Notes: generated by a model not told the origin, from the letters alone. A stretch of 64,000 bases of DNA from Levilactobacillus namurensis (GCF_032197885.1 NZ_CP134159.1:1984001-2048000); one strand, 5' to 3'; shown: positions 1-7,785, counted from the stretch's first letter. Numbers and translations are program-made.

Positions 1-1011
1 GGGCAAGCCGCTCAGAACGGCAAACAGGTCACCGTACTGGTCGAAGTTAAAGCCCGGTTCGATGAAGAAAACAACGTCCACTGGGCCCAACAGCTCGAAA
101 AGATGGGCTGTCACGTGATCTACGGGCTGATTGGCCTGAAGACCCACTGTAAGTTGACCCTGATCGTTCGGCGCGAACCGGACGGGATTCGGCGCTACAT
201 GCACATGGGAACCGGGAACTACAACGACGTGACCGCTCATTTCTACACCGACATGGGCTTGTTGACCACCAACACCGACATGGGGGTCGACGCTTCGAAC
301 ATCTTCAACATGCTGTCGGGTTACTCGGAACCACCGTACTTCCACCAGTTGCACATCTCACCGGACGGGATTCGGGAGTTCATCAACGCTAAGCTGGACC
401 AAGAAATCGCCAACGCTAAGGCTGGCAAGGAAGCCTGGGCGGAGATGAAGATGAATTCCCTCTCCGACTCTGCCATGATCGCCAAGATGTACGAGGCCTC
501 GCACGCCGGGGTGAAGCTCCGGCTCATTGTCCGGGGAATCTGCTGCCTTAACGTGGGGATTCCGGGCATCAGTGAGAACATCACGGTCCACTCCATCGTG
601 GGCCAGTACCTGGAACACAGCCGAATCTACGCCTTCGCCAACGGCGGCGACGAGCAACTGTACCTGGCCAGTGCCGACCTGATGACCCGGAACCTGAATC
701 GCCGGGTCGAACTGCTCTTCCCGATTCTTAACGAAGCTCTCCGGCAACACGCCTTCGATATCTTCACCACCATGTGGCACGACAACGTCAAGACGCGGGT
801 CTTACAAGCCGACCGGACCTTTACCCGTATCGACCGACGGGGCTTAGAGCCGCTGAACGCCCAGGAGACGTTCATGCGCCAGGCTGAACAGAAGAGTCAC
901 GCCCAACACGTGTCGACCGGTCATTTACCGGGAACACCGCACCAATTTCACCCCATGCTGAGTCCTAAGAACCAAGCGAAATCCACTCAAGATCGGGGGC
1001 CGCACGCATGA
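1..1011 (+). CDS. ppk: Polyphosphate kinase 1, C-terminal part (5' truncated by window)
   Basis: PPK1 reversibly transfers the terminal phosphate of ATP to polyphosphate. The frame is open from base 1, so the visible start-like ATG at 103 is internal. The visible part is the pair of phospholipase-D-like C-terminal domains: KARFDEENN near the edge, GLKTHCKL (the H-x-K motif carrying the autophosphorylated His of the family), HMGTGNYND, and the second active-site His region YLEHSRIYAF followed by YLASADLMTRN. The last codons overlap ppx by four bases (ATGA), so the two are translationally coupled. The family assignment is secure; the N-terminal domains lie outside the window. Confidence 0.96.
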   Translation, partial: GQAAQNGKQVTVLVEVKARFDEENNVHWAQQLEKMGCHVIYGLIGLKTHCKLTLIVRREPDGIRRYMHMGTGNYNDVTAHFYTDMGLLTTNTDMGVDASNIFNMLSGYSEPPYFHQLHISPDGIREFINAKLDQEIANAKAGKEAWAEMKMNSLSDSAMIAKMYEASHAGVKLRLIVRGICCLNVGIPGISENITVHSIVGQYLEHSRIYAFANGGDEQLYLASADLMTRNLNRRVELLFPILNEALRQHAFDIFTTMWHDNVKTRVLQADRTFTRIDRRGLEPLNAQETFMRQAEQKSHAQHVSTGHLPGTPHQFHPMLSPKNQAKSTQDRGPHA

Positions 1012-1952
1012 AGAATCTGGTCGTCATTGATTTAGGGTCTAATTCCGTCCGGATGACGGTAACTGAAATCGATGCTCACGGACACTTTAAGACGGTCCAC
1101 GAACTCAAACGCTACGTGCGCTTATCCGAAAACATGGGTACCGAAAAGGTCCTTCAGGCGGCGTCCATTGACCGGACCATGGACGCCCTGACCGAATTCA
1201 AAGCCATCTACGACCCGTTAAAGAACCGTAAGATCATCGCGGTCGCCACGGCAGCGGTCCGTCTAGCCAAGAACCAAAAGGCGTTCTTAAAGCGCGTCAA
1301 GGAGGAACTCGACTTGACCCTGACCGTGATCTCCGGGGCCGCCGAAGCCCGCTACGATTACTTAGGCGTGGTCAACACCCTGCCCATGGTCAACGGCTTG
1401 ATTGTCGACACGGGCGGTGGGTCGTCCGAACTGGTCTTGGTTCAAAACCAACAACTCAAGCACGTGGTCTCCATTCCACTGGGCTCAGTCACCCTCTCGC
1501 AGAACTACCTGGAAAGCGATAAGGTCGCGGCCGACTCGCTCTTCAGTGCCATGACCTTCGTCAACAACGTCTTCAACGACATCTGGTGGTTACGCGAAGC
1601 CACTAACCTGCCCATCATCGGGCTAGGGGGCGCAAACCGGACGCTCGCGAAGATCAACCGCCGGAAGAAGAACTTCCTCAACGTGGAAGACGTCCACGGC
1701 TATAAGCTCACAGCGGCAGACTGCTACGCCACCCTGACCAACCTGTTGGGCTTAGACCTAGCAGGCCGTAAGAAGGTCCCGGGGCTCTCTAAGGAACGGG
1801 CCGACATCATCATCGGGGGATTGATTCCCGTGATTCTCCTGATACGTCTGCTCGATTCTCAGCAGATCACCTTCTCCAACGCCGGGCTCCGCGACGGCAT
1901 TCTCCACGACTACCTTAACCAGCTTGAAATGGTTGAAACTAAACAGGGATAG
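1008..1952 (+). CDS. ppx: Exopolyphosphatase / Ppx-GppA family
   Basis: 314 residues of the Ppx/GppA actin-like phosphatase family, which releases phosphate from polyphosphate ends or hydrolyses pppGpp. Motifs seen are the N-terminal phosphate-binding VVIDLGSNSVRM and the second loop IVDTGGGSSELVLV near residue 135. The length fits the short Ppx form without the C-terminal HD domain. It starts with the ATGA overlap on ppk, so synthesis and degradation of polyphosphate are encoded as one unit. A strong hairpin terminator follows. Ppx versus GppA activity cannot be separated from sequence alone; pairing with ppk favours Ppx. Confidence 0.93.
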   Translation: MKNLVVIDLGSNSVRMTVTEIDAHGHFKTVHELKRYVRLSENMGTEKVLQAASIDRTMDALTEFKAIYDPLKNRKIIAVATAAVRLAKNQKAFLKRVKEELDLTLTVISGAAEARYDYLGVVNTLPMVNGLIVDTGGGSSELVLVQNQQLKHVVSIPLGSVTLSQNYLESDKVAADSLFSAMTFVNNVFNDIWWLREATNLPIIGLGGANRTLAKINRRKKNFLNVEDVHGYKLTAADCYATLTNLLGLDLAGRKKVPGLSKERADIIIGGLIPVILLIRLLDSQQITFSNAGLRDGILHDYLNQLEMVETKQG

Positions 1953-1965
1953 TTTTTTCCAAAAT

Positions 1966-2005
1966 AAAAGAAGCACAGCGGCCCCTCGGTCGTTGTGCTT
2001 CTTTT
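1966..2005. terminator. Bidirectional terminator between ppx and the 2017 gene
   Basis: A 15-bp stem (1966-1980 with 1991-2005, one G-U pair) starts with AAAAG and ends with CTTTT, so it can terminate both ppx and the convergent gene at 2017-2325. Confidence 0.9.
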
Positions 2006-2016
2006 GCGTTGGCTAC

Positions 2017-2325
2017 TTACCCAATATGGTTTTCGTGTAAGATGGCCGCTACTTCTTCTTGTTGTTCCTTAGGCTTTTCCCATTCTTGGAACTCAGTGAA
2101 ATCTTCGTCGGGCATGGTGTAATGCTCATTCACGTAGTCCTCGTACGCTTGAACGTGCGGCGTGTGCGCGATGTTTAGCTGCAAGATGCGCACTTCCTTG
2201 ATTAGCCCCCGTTCGGCGGCCAACTCCGCCCGACCGTTCTGTACCATGTTACTGATTTCCATGTACTTAGTCCCGTCTAGTCGGGTAATCTCTTCAATTA
2301 AGGTAAACGTTTCGTGACTCTTCAA
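2017..2325 (-). CDS. Hypothetical protein, 102 aa, TTG start
   Basis: Not recognised. A soluble acidic protein with no signal peptide or membrane segment; the C-terminal half is rich in Glu/Asp/Gln (EFQEWEKPKEQQEE). The start is a TTG at 2325, chosen because a strong SD (AGGAGGGAA) sits 8-15 bases upstream. It has its own promoter (TTAACG-17-TATGAT) and shares the terminator with ppx, so it is a monocistronic unit between ppx and the small-RNA region. Confidence 0.75.
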   Translation of the reverse strand: MKSHETFTLIEEITRLDGTKYMEISNMVQNGRAELAAERGLIKEVRILQLNIAHTPHVQAYEDYVNEHYTMPDEDFTEFQEWEKPKEQQEEVAAILHENHIG

Positions 2326-2356
2326 TGCCGGTTCCCTCCTAGTTCGCGTTATCTAA

Positions 2357-2385
2357 ATCATAGCACATCCCCCACACCCCGTTAA
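2357..2385 (-). promoter_or_regulatory. Promoter of the 2017-2325 gene
   Basis: On the minus strand TTAACG (2380-2385), 17-base spacer, TATGAT (2357-2362) preceded by TGC (extended -10). Confidence 0.7.
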
Positions 2386-2430
2386 CCGGAATGTTGCGTT
2401 CGCCTTACCGGTCAACGCCGGTGCCACATT

Positions 2431-2521
2431 TTGGGCAAAACAAAACCACTACCAGGGAATGGCAGTGGTCGGCATAAGAGAGAAAGAGAATTGATTAGAA
2501 GGTAATTATTAATACCTTACG
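2431..2521 (-). ncRNA. Predicted small RNA of about 90 nt under cre/CcpA control
   Basis: No protein frame with an SD lies here, but all parts of an RNA gene do. A near-consensus promoter (2528-2556) points leftward. About 90 bases downstream is an intrinsic terminator: 10-bp stem 2445-2454 with 2460-2469, one G-U pair, followed on the minus strand by TTTTGTTTT. The predicted transcript starts near 2521, forms a 5' hairpin (AAGGUA ... UACCUU), leaves a single-stranded C/U-rich stretch (UUCUCUUUCUCUCUUAU) complementary to purine-rich SD sequences, and ends in the terminator hairpin. This is the layout of trans-acting sRNAs. Transcription itself is inferred, not seen. Confidence 0.7.
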
Positions 2522-2527
2522 AGTACT

Positions 2528-2556
2528 AATATACCTATAATTGTAAGCGCTGTCAA
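2528..2556 (-). promoter_or_regulatory. Strong sigma-A promoter with overlapping cre site
   Basis: Minus strand TTGACA (2551-2556), exactly 17 bases, TATATT (2528-2533). Bases 2542-2555 read TGTAAGCGCTGTCA, a full match to the CcpA cre consensus TGWAANCGNTNWCA. The site covers the -35 and part of the spacer, so CcpA binding should repress. Confidence 0.82.
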
Positions 2557-2760
2557 CACCTTTCGCGAAAAAGTTTGGTTTTTTCGCAATTATTTCTGCA
2601 AATAACCGGTCCACTAAATCATTTTTTAGCTAACTGATTAGCCACCAACGCTAGTCGCCCAAGGGGTCTCCCGTTTTCACCCATTTCTAGTTCTCCCCTG
2701 ATTTAGCCGACCATCTTATTGAAAATTTTTTTGGAAAACGCGAATTAGTCCTAAAATGGT

Positions 2761-2890
2761 CGCTTACCGGGCACCGATAAGTTCACAACACTAGGCACGA
2801 CTTCAAGCCTCGCACGACCACGAGGTTTAAAACTCAGTCTTAACCTATGCCAAGAAAATGGCTCGGTTAACACCACCCTCACCGACTAGC
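2761..2890 (+). repeat. Degenerate copy of repeat family A
   Basis: Begins CGCTTACCGG and contains GGCACGACTTCAAG and a TTAACC/GGTTAA hairpin, the landmarks of the family A repeat described at 2950-3102. The long outer stem is not recognisable, so this is probably a decayed copy. Confidence 0.5.
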
Positions 2891-2949
2891 CTCCACGACC
2901 AACAGGACCTCGTGGTCAGCACCTAACTACCAGTTATGCTCAATTGTAA

Positions 2950-3102
2950 GCCGTGAGGGTGCCCAGACAGGGCTCAGCCGTGAGATTATTCTTAGTTGGC
3001 GTTCCTCAGCCAGCTTAGAATAAGGCCCAGCTTCGAGACCGCTCTTTGGCTCGAAGTGGTGCCCACGGTGTTCCAGCCCTGTCTGGGCACCCGGTAAGGC
3101 GG
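2950..3102 (-). repeat. Family A structured intergenic repeat, copy A1
   Basis: Read on the minus strand: CCGCCTTACCGG, outer stem P1 (18 bp perfect, 3075-3092 with 2957-2974), GTGGGCACCACTT, stem P2 (CTTCGAG/CTCGAAG), GGCCTT, stem P3 (TTATTCT/AGAATAA) with a GCTGAGGAACGC loop, closing P1 arm, and CTCACGGCT. Copies A2-A4 (14311, 18207, 18406) keep the same architecture and short conserved boxes, while their stem sequences differ by compensatory changes. An open frame crossing it is an artefact of the inverted repeats. Confidence 0.85.
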
Positions 3103-3116
3103 ATGGACTACACATC

Positions 3117-3148
3117 AAAAAAAGACCGTCGGGAGCCACCCGACGGTC
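3117..3148 (-). terminator. Terminator downstream of tagH
   Basis: Perfect 10-bp stem GACCGTCGGG/CCCGACGGTC (3124-3133 with 3139-3148), followed on the minus strand by a run of seven T. It lies 155 bases beyond the tagH stop. The 3149-3303 stretch between holds only short AT-rich inverted repeats. Confidence 0.88.
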
Positions 3149-3303
3149 GTCACCATTTAGTGTTGTAACCTTGTAACCAAATGAGAGATAGTCTCTGTAG
3201 TCAACCTCATGGGGTTCAATTCACTACAGCGGATCATTAAATGGTAAGTTAACCATACCATTAAAAATGATAGAAATCTATCTATTTTCTAATAAAGTTC
3301 TCA

Positions 3304-4389
3304 TTATTTAACTGAATTCGTGGCGTTGGGGTCATGCAGCACCGTTTCGGGATGAATTAAATTCCCGGGATGCTGAACCACGTCGCCCAACGTATGGCCC
3401 GAAACGTTCACCAAGCAAGCCAGGACAAACACGATACCCACCACCGTGGTCAGGATCCGGTTCCCCAGACTCATCTTTTCGCTAATCACCGACCCATAGA
3501 ATTCCTTCTTAACGGTCGCCGCCACGTTGGGCTGGTCCGGTTCGGCCTGTTGCCGTTCTTCCGTGACTTGTTTCTGGTAGGCGTCAATGTCAAAGGCCTT
3601 TTGGTTCTCCTTCATCTGCCGCTGGAACAGCTTCTTTTCCTTCTTGGTCTGCGCCTTGAACCACTTGGTGAAGGCCCGGTAGTGCTTGACCACGGTCTTG
3701 GTCTCGCCAATTTCCTTCAGGGTCCCATAATGGATCCAGGCAACCCGGTCACATAAGATTTCAATCTGCTTCAAGGAATGACTGACGAAGACGATGGTCT
3801 TGCCCTCTTCCTTGAATTCCGCAATCTTATCAACACACTTCTGGTAGAAGGTGTCATCCCCCACGGACAGGGCTTCATCAATGATCAAGATGTCCGGGTT
3901 CACGTGGACCGCAATCGAGAAGCCCAACCGGGACTTCATCCCGGAGGAGTAACTCTTGACCGGTTGATACAAGAAATCACCAATATCCGCAAAGGAGACG
4001 ATGTCGTCCATCAACGCATCGATCTCGGGATTGGTCAGCCCCTGCATCAGTGCTTTTAACCGAATGTTCTCCAGCCCCGTCAGGTTGCCCCGTAAGCCGG
4101 CCCCAATCGCGATGATCGAGGTATCGCCCCGGACATCCACGACCCCGGTGGTCTGCGGGATGATTCCGGAAATGATGTTCGACAGCGTCGACTTCCCGGA
4201 ACCGTTAACCCCAATCAGGCCCAAGGTCTCACCGGACTTGACCTCCAGTGAGATTCCCATTAGGGACCAGAAATGCGGCACCTTCGTGTTGCTCAACGAG
4301 AAAAATGAACGGAGTTTTTCGGACTGACTCTTGTACAGGTCGTATTCCTTCGTCACATTTTGGACTTTAATTTTGTAGGCATTATCCAT
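3304..4389 (-). CDS. tagH: Teichoic acid export ABC transporter ATP-binding protein TagH
   Basis: ATPase of the TagGH exporter that moves wall teichoic acid to the outer membrane face. The first 245 residues are an ABC domain of the polysaccharide-export type: Walker A GVNGSGKST, signature SYSSGMKSRLGFSIA, Walker B ILIIDEALSVGDD, switch His in FVSHS. A charged linker follows, then one membrane segment (residues about 308-328, LTTVVGIVFVLACLV) and a short tail, as in longer TagH proteins. The partner permease TagG is not adjacent, which is unusual. SD AGGAAG precedes the ATG; an extended -10 promoter lies at 4459. Confidence 0.93.
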   Translation of the reverse strand: MDNAYKIKVQNVTKEYDLYKSQSEKLRSFFSLSNTKVPHFWSLMGISLEVKSGETLGLIGVNGSGKSTLSNIISGIIPQTTGVVDVRGDTSIIAIGAGLRGNLTGLENIRLKALMQGLTNPEIDALMDDIVSFADIGDFLYQPVKSYSSGMKSRLGFSIAVHVNPDILIIDEALSVGDDTFYQKCVDKIAEFKEEGKTIVFVSHSLKQIEILCDRVAWIHYGTLKEIGETKTVVKHYRAFTKWFKAQTKKEKKLFQRQMKENQKAFDIDAYQKQVTEERQQAEPDQPNVAATVKKEFYGSVISEKMSLGNRILTTVVGIVFVLACLVNVSGHTLGDVVQHPGNLIHPETVLHDPNATNSVK

Positions 4390-4458
4390 TGAATTAAACT
4401 TCCTAACGCATTTTTTTAATATTTCCCGGTCCCAAAGGTACGGGACTTAATCTGTAGT

Positions 4459-4464
4459 ATTATA
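4459..4464 (-). promoter_or_regulatory. Extended -10 promoter of tagH
   Basis: Minus strand TGGTATAAT; no good -35 at 17 bases. It would give a leader of about 60 nt. Confidence 0.55.
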
Positions 4465-4526
4465 CCAGAAAAACCGGGTAAACGGAAAGGCTGACCCACG
4501 ACTTAGGGTTTTCTTTAAGCCAACTA

Positions 4527-4556
4527 AAAATGGCGCCGCCCTCGCGTCGCCATTTT
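4527..4556. terminator. Terminator of the glucosaminidase gene
   Basis: Stem AAAATGGCG/CGCCATTTT (4527-4535 with 4548-4556), symmetrical A/T tracts, just downstream of the stop at 4565. Confidence 0.8.
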
Positions 4557-4564
4557 ACCCCTAC

Positions 4565-6010
4565 TTAGCTTAACGCCTTAGCGTCAACCCAGTAGTTGGT
4601 CGAATCACCTTTAAATTGAATTCGGTACCAAGTCGTCTGATACTTGGGCTTGGTGGCCTTCTGATTGACCGTCACCTTGGTGCCCACCTTAGCCTTAGCC
4701 GGCCATTTCAGCTGTACCTGGTTAAAGTGGGTCTTCTTAACATGGTTGTACAGGTGGTACTTGGCAAACTTCTTTCCCAGCTTCTTAGTCCCACTCGCCG
4801 CCGTATAGGCTGCGTAGTCGTAATCGGGACTAACTTTTTGGGTGGCCGACGCGACCCAGTACTTCTTGTCGCCGACCTTGATTCGGTACCAGGTACTGGC
4901 GACGCCATCTTGGGTCTTGACCGCCTGATTATCCGCCGTATAGGTCTGATTGGCGAGGTCCTTAAGGCTCCCCTGCGACTTGGCCAAGTACGTCGAATTA
5001 TAGACGTGATCGTAGTAGCTACCCTTGGCTGTCGCACTCAGCTTGACCTTGGCTTGACCGCTGGTATAAGTCACCTTAGGCAAGGTTAAGGCCTTGGTGT
5101 AGACCCAATACTTTTTTGCGGATTTACTGGTACTGAAGCGGACGCGGTACCAAGTGGTCTTCTTGCCCGTCTCCGGGTTCTGCTTAACACCCCGCATGTC
5201 AAAGTAGACGGGTTGGCCCACGTAGGCGTGAACCTTGGTCCAAGCCGTCTTGGTGACCTTAGCCCAGGTGCCCTTGATGTGGTTGTACAGTCGGTAGCTG
5301 CGATACTTGGTCCCTAACCGGCCCATCTGGTTACCCGTGGCACCATGGTACTTCGCTTGGGCATAAACGGGCTGAGGCGTAACACTGTTACCATCGCTCG
5401 AATTTGAACTGGAACTGGCGCTGGAACTCGAACTGCTGGCTGCCGCATCGCCGTCTAGACTGCTCAGATTATACTGCGTAATCAACGCAATCAGACTCGC
5501 GCCATAGGTCGGCGCCGTGGCGTAAGTATTGGTCAACGCATTGGCCGCATCGGCATAGGTTGCCGCATTCTCGCGCCAAGTGCCACTATAAATGGTCGGA
5601 TTGTAACTGGTTCCGTTCCGCAACAACTTCGCGTTATCGGTCATGGACGCCTTAGCGTTGGGATACTTCCGGAAGTTAGCATCCGTATAGTACAGCTGCC
5701 CGTTCGCGTCGTATTCGGACGTCTGCATGGTGACCGATTGGCCGTTATAACTCCCTTTGATACCAAAGTAGTTATTGGCTTGCAGCGTCAGCTGACTGGT
5801 TCCCCAGCCACTTTCCAACGCCGCCTGAGCCATCATGACCGATGGATAAAGTTTGTATTGATTGGCCACCGTTTGCACGGGGCTCTTCAATGAGGAAATA
5901 AAGTTCTGTGGGTTCGTGGTTGTCGCCGCATGACTCGTCAACCCTACCGCACTGCCGACACCCGCACTTACTACCAGCGCGGTAATCAGCCATCGTTTTG
6001 TTCGCATCAT
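4565..6010 (-). CDS. Secreted glucosaminidase (GH73-like) with SH3-type wall-binding repeats
   Basis: 481 residues. N-terminal signal peptide (KRWLITALVVSAGVGSAVG...SHA). Residues about 35-190 are an N-acetylglucosaminidase domain that cleaves peptidoglycan glycans; the expected catalytic Glu is in MAQAALESGWGTSQ, followed by NNYFGIKG. A Ser-rich linker (about residues 192-208) leads to three repeats of an SH3-like/GW-like cell-wall binding module, each with a Y-x-x-YNH/YN core and a WYR...YWV ending (for example YRLYNHIKGTW, YDHVYNSTY, YHLYNHVKKTH). SD AAGGGGGAAA precedes the first ATG. Likely an autolysin for cell separation or turnover; the exact bond specificity is inferred. Confidence 0.88.
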   Translation of the reverse strand: MMRTKRWLITALVVSAGVGSAVGLTSHAATTTNPQNFISSLKSPVQTVANQYKLYPSVMMAQAALESGWGTSQLTLQANNYFGIKGSYNGQSVTMQTSEYDANGQLYYTDANFRKYPNAKASMTDNAKLLRNGTSYNPTIYSGTWRENAATYADAANALTNTYATAPTYGASLIALITQYNLSSLDGDAAASSSSSSASSSSNSSDGNSVTPQPVYAQAKYHGATGNQMGRLGTKYRSYRLYNHIKGTWAKVTKTAWTKVHAYVGQPVYFDMRGVKQNPETGKKTTWYRVRFSTSKSAKKYWVYTKALTLPKVTYTSGQAKVKLSATAKGSYYDHVYNSTYLAKSQGSLKDLANQTYTADNQAVKTQDGVASTWYRIKVGDKKYWVASATQKVSPDYDYAAYTAASGTKKLGKKFAKYHLYNHVKKTHFNQVQLKWPAKAKVGTKVTVNQKATKPKYQTTWYRIQFKGDSTNYWVDAKALS

Positions 6011-6111
6011 GATACCGGTTTCCCCCTTAAAATCGTTTCAGGTCAAGAATACCATAATTCGGTTAATTGGCGGGAGAAAACTTTAGTTCAGATGCCAGTT
6101 TTTAGGGCTGG

Positions 6112-6840
6112 TTAGTTCAACTTGCTAGCTGCGGCTTGATCCAAAATCACGTGGACGTTGGGGTGCGTTTGCAGGTAGCTGGCCGGCACGTCAGGCGTTA
6201 CGGGGCCTTGGAGCATCGCCGCCACAGCATCCGCCTTGGCGGCACCATAAGCAACGATCAAAATCTGCTTGGCCTTTAAGATGGTCCCAATCCCCATCGA
6301 GTAGGCGTAACGGGGTACTTCGTCCTGGTTCTCAAAGAACCGGGCGTTGGCCGCAATCGTGGAAGCCGTCAATGCGACCTTGTGGGTGATAGAATCTGGC
6401 GCTGTGCCGGGTTCGTTAAACCCGATGTGCCCGTTTTGCCCTAAGCCCAAAAGCTGTAAGTCGATTGGGTTGGCCTTGATCAAGGCTTCGTAGAGTTGGG
6501 TCTCGTCTTCGGCATTGGGGTTCATCCCATCCGGTACAAAGGAGTGGGCGAACGGCTTCGCGTTGAAGAGGTGTTCTTGCATGAAGTAATGGTAACTTTG
6601 CGGATGGGTCGCCGGTAACCCCACGTATTCATCCAAGTTAATCGACGTGAGGTGGCTAAAGTCCAGCTCGCTCGCAGTCAACTCGTCGTAAATCGTGACG
6701 GGCGTACTCCCCGTGGCCAGGCCGAGTACTTGCGCGCCATGCTCTAGCGCATCCTGAAAGACTTTGAATCCGGCTAATCCCCCGGCCGTTTGATCACGAA
6801 CAACTTGAACGTGGATATTCTGCTTAACTTGTTGCATCAT
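6112..6840 (-). CDS. nagB: Glucosamine-6-phosphate deaminase
   Basis: Converts glucosamine-6-P to fructose-6-P and ammonia, the catabolic counterpart of glmS. Motifs: GLATGSTPVTIYDEL (phosphate loop), NLDEYVGL and GLGQNGHIGFNEPG (active site). The open frame begins at a TTG at 6861, but the SD (AAGGAG) lies inside that extension; the ATG at 6840 is correctly spaced, giving 242 residues, the family length. It is monocistronic with a strong promoter that overlaps a NagR-like box. It is probably induced by amino sugars. Confidence 0.95.
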   Translation of the reverse strand: MMQQVKQNIHVQVVRDQTAGGLAGFKVFQDALEHGAQVLGLATGSTPVTIYDELTASELDFSHLTSINLDEYVGLPATHPQSYHYFMQEHLFNAKPFAHSFVPDGMNPNAEDETQLYEALIKANPIDLQLLGLGQNGHIGFNEPGTAPDSITHKVALTASTIAANARFFENQDEVPRYAYSMGIGTILKAKQILIVAYGAAKADAVAAMLQGPVTPDVPASYLQTHPNVHVILDQAAASKLN

Positions 6841-6860
6841 CAAAACTCCTTCTCTTCTCA

Positions 6861-6902
6861 ATGGTATAGCCCAATTATAAACGCTCTAGACCAATTTTGC
6901 AA
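6861..6902 (-). promoter_or_regulatory. nagB promoter with two NagR-like operators
   Basis: Minus strand TTGCAA (6897-6902), 17 bases, TATAAT (6874-6879). The spacer contains ATTGGTCTAGA on the minus strand (6886-6896) and the leader has ATGGTATAGCCCAAT (plus strand, 6861-6875). Both resemble the GntR-type NagR/YvoA site ATTGGTATAGAC. Confidence 0.7.
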
Positions 6903-6917
6903 GAATTTCGCCCATAC

Positions 6918-6939
6918 CAAAAAGAGCCACTAGGGCTCT
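6918..6939 (-). terminator. Terminator of the secreted 179-aa gene
   Basis: AGAGCC/GGCTCT hairpin (6923-6928 with 6934-6939) followed on the minus strand by TTTTTGG. It separates the upstream gene from the nagB promoter. Confidence 0.75.
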
Positions 6940-6965
6940 GGTTAGTCATCATTTTTACTATAGTC

Positions 6966-7505
6966 TCAGGCCTGAGTTGCCTGCTGGGCCGCTTCCTGAG
7001 CCGCCAACTGGGTCTTGGCATCGGCGACCACTTTCTGGATGGCCGGTAAATCCGCGGTCTTAAAGTAGGTCTGAACGTCGGTCTTCGCCGTCGCGGGCCG
7101 TCTTAACGTTGGGAACTTCAGGAACGTCTTGCCAACCTTCAGTTTGAAGCGCTGACTCTTGACCTTCCGGGCCCCAATCGTCCGGTACCCTGCCGCAGTC
7201 TTCTTGGAAACGTAGAGTTGGGTCTTCTTACTCTTCTTGCTCAAAAATAACTTGCCGTTTACGCGCCAAGCCTTCACCACTTTGCCTTGCTGGTTCTGCA
7301 CGACCCCCATGACCGTATACTTGGTCACGATGATCCGCTGTACCTGCTGGCCCCCGTTCAACGGCGTAATCCAATCTCCCCGTAAGTTCGTAGGCGTCGT
7401 GGTGTAATGACGCGCTGCGGCCGCTGGGGTGGCTTGTCCCGTCCACAAAAGCATCCCCGCCACTAACGCAACGAGTCCTAACATGATCCGTTCAAAATGT
7501 CTCAT
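6966..7505 (-). CDS. Secreted hypothetical protein, 179 aa
   Basis: Not recognised. N-terminal signal peptide (RIMLGLVALVAGMLLWTG...AAA), then a Lys/Arg-rich domain of about 110 residues (VNGKLFLSKKSKKTQLYVSK, KVKSQRFKLKVGKTFLKF) and an Ala/Gln-rich tail ending QEAAQQATQA. The start was set at the second ATG (7505): the first ATG at 7514 directly abuts the SD AAAGGGGG, whereas the second is 9 bases from it. The strongly basic mature part suggests binding to anionic wall polymers, which is only an inference. Own terminator at 6918. Confidence 0.75.
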   Translation of the reverse strand: MRHFERIMLGLVALVAGMLLWTGQATPAAAARHYTTTPTNLRGDWITPLNGGQQVQRIIVTKYTVMGVVQNQQGKVVKAWRVNGKLFLSKKSKKTQLYVSKKTAAGYRTIGARKVKSQRFKLKVGKTFLKFPTLRRPATAKTDVQTYFKTADLPAIQKVVADAKTQLAAQEAAQQATQA

Positions 7506-7629
7506 TTTGCGCATCCCCCTTTACGCCCCATTATACGCGTTAATTGACCCACTTTGTAATTTAGGGCTCACACAACCTCAGTCTCCCGTAAAGTCCACTA
7601 TCTAAACTGATGGCAGAGTATTTCAACAA

Positions 7630-7658
7630 AATAAAAAGACGGTGCCTTAGACACCGTC
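7630..7658 (-). terminator. Terminator of the 40-aa gene
   Basis: GACGGTG/CACCGTC (7638-7644 with 7652-7658) followed on the minus strand by TTTTTATTTTG. It starts within five bases of the stop codon at 7663. Confidence 0.85.
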
Positions 7659-7662
7659 TCCC

Positions 7663-7785
7663 TTATTTCCGTCGATCGCCACGTCGGTCGGCGCTTAATG
7701 CGTTCTGTTGTTTCCGGAACTTTTCGAAAGTCGCATCCCGCTGTTTCTGGTTCTTCCGGGAATTTTCTCGTTTAGTATATTTCAT
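7663..7785 (-). CDS. Small basic protein, 40 aa
   Basis: A short gene not covered by the usual length cut-offs. Starts MKYTKRENSRKNQKQRD and ends ADRRGDRRK: about 35% Lys/Arg with Gln/Asn, no hydrophobic segment, probably helical and nucleic-acid or ribosome binding (inference). All signals are present: promoter TTGCGT-17-TATAGT (7823-7851), SD GGGAGG ten bases before the ATG, and an intrinsic terminator right after the stop, so it is a complete monocistronic gene. I do not recognise the family. Confidence 0.8.
   Translation of the reverse strand: MKYTKRENSRKNQKQRDATFEKFRKQQNALSADRRGDRRK

Noticed and set aside
2440..2475. 8-codon peptide MPTTAIPW within the predicted sRNA
   Set aside because: No SD (the preceding bases are pyrimidine-rich) and it lies in the terminator stem.
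2927..3139. 70-aa open frame on the minus strand
   Set aside because: It lies wholly inside the family A inverted repeat, has no SD, and is explained by the palindromic sequence.
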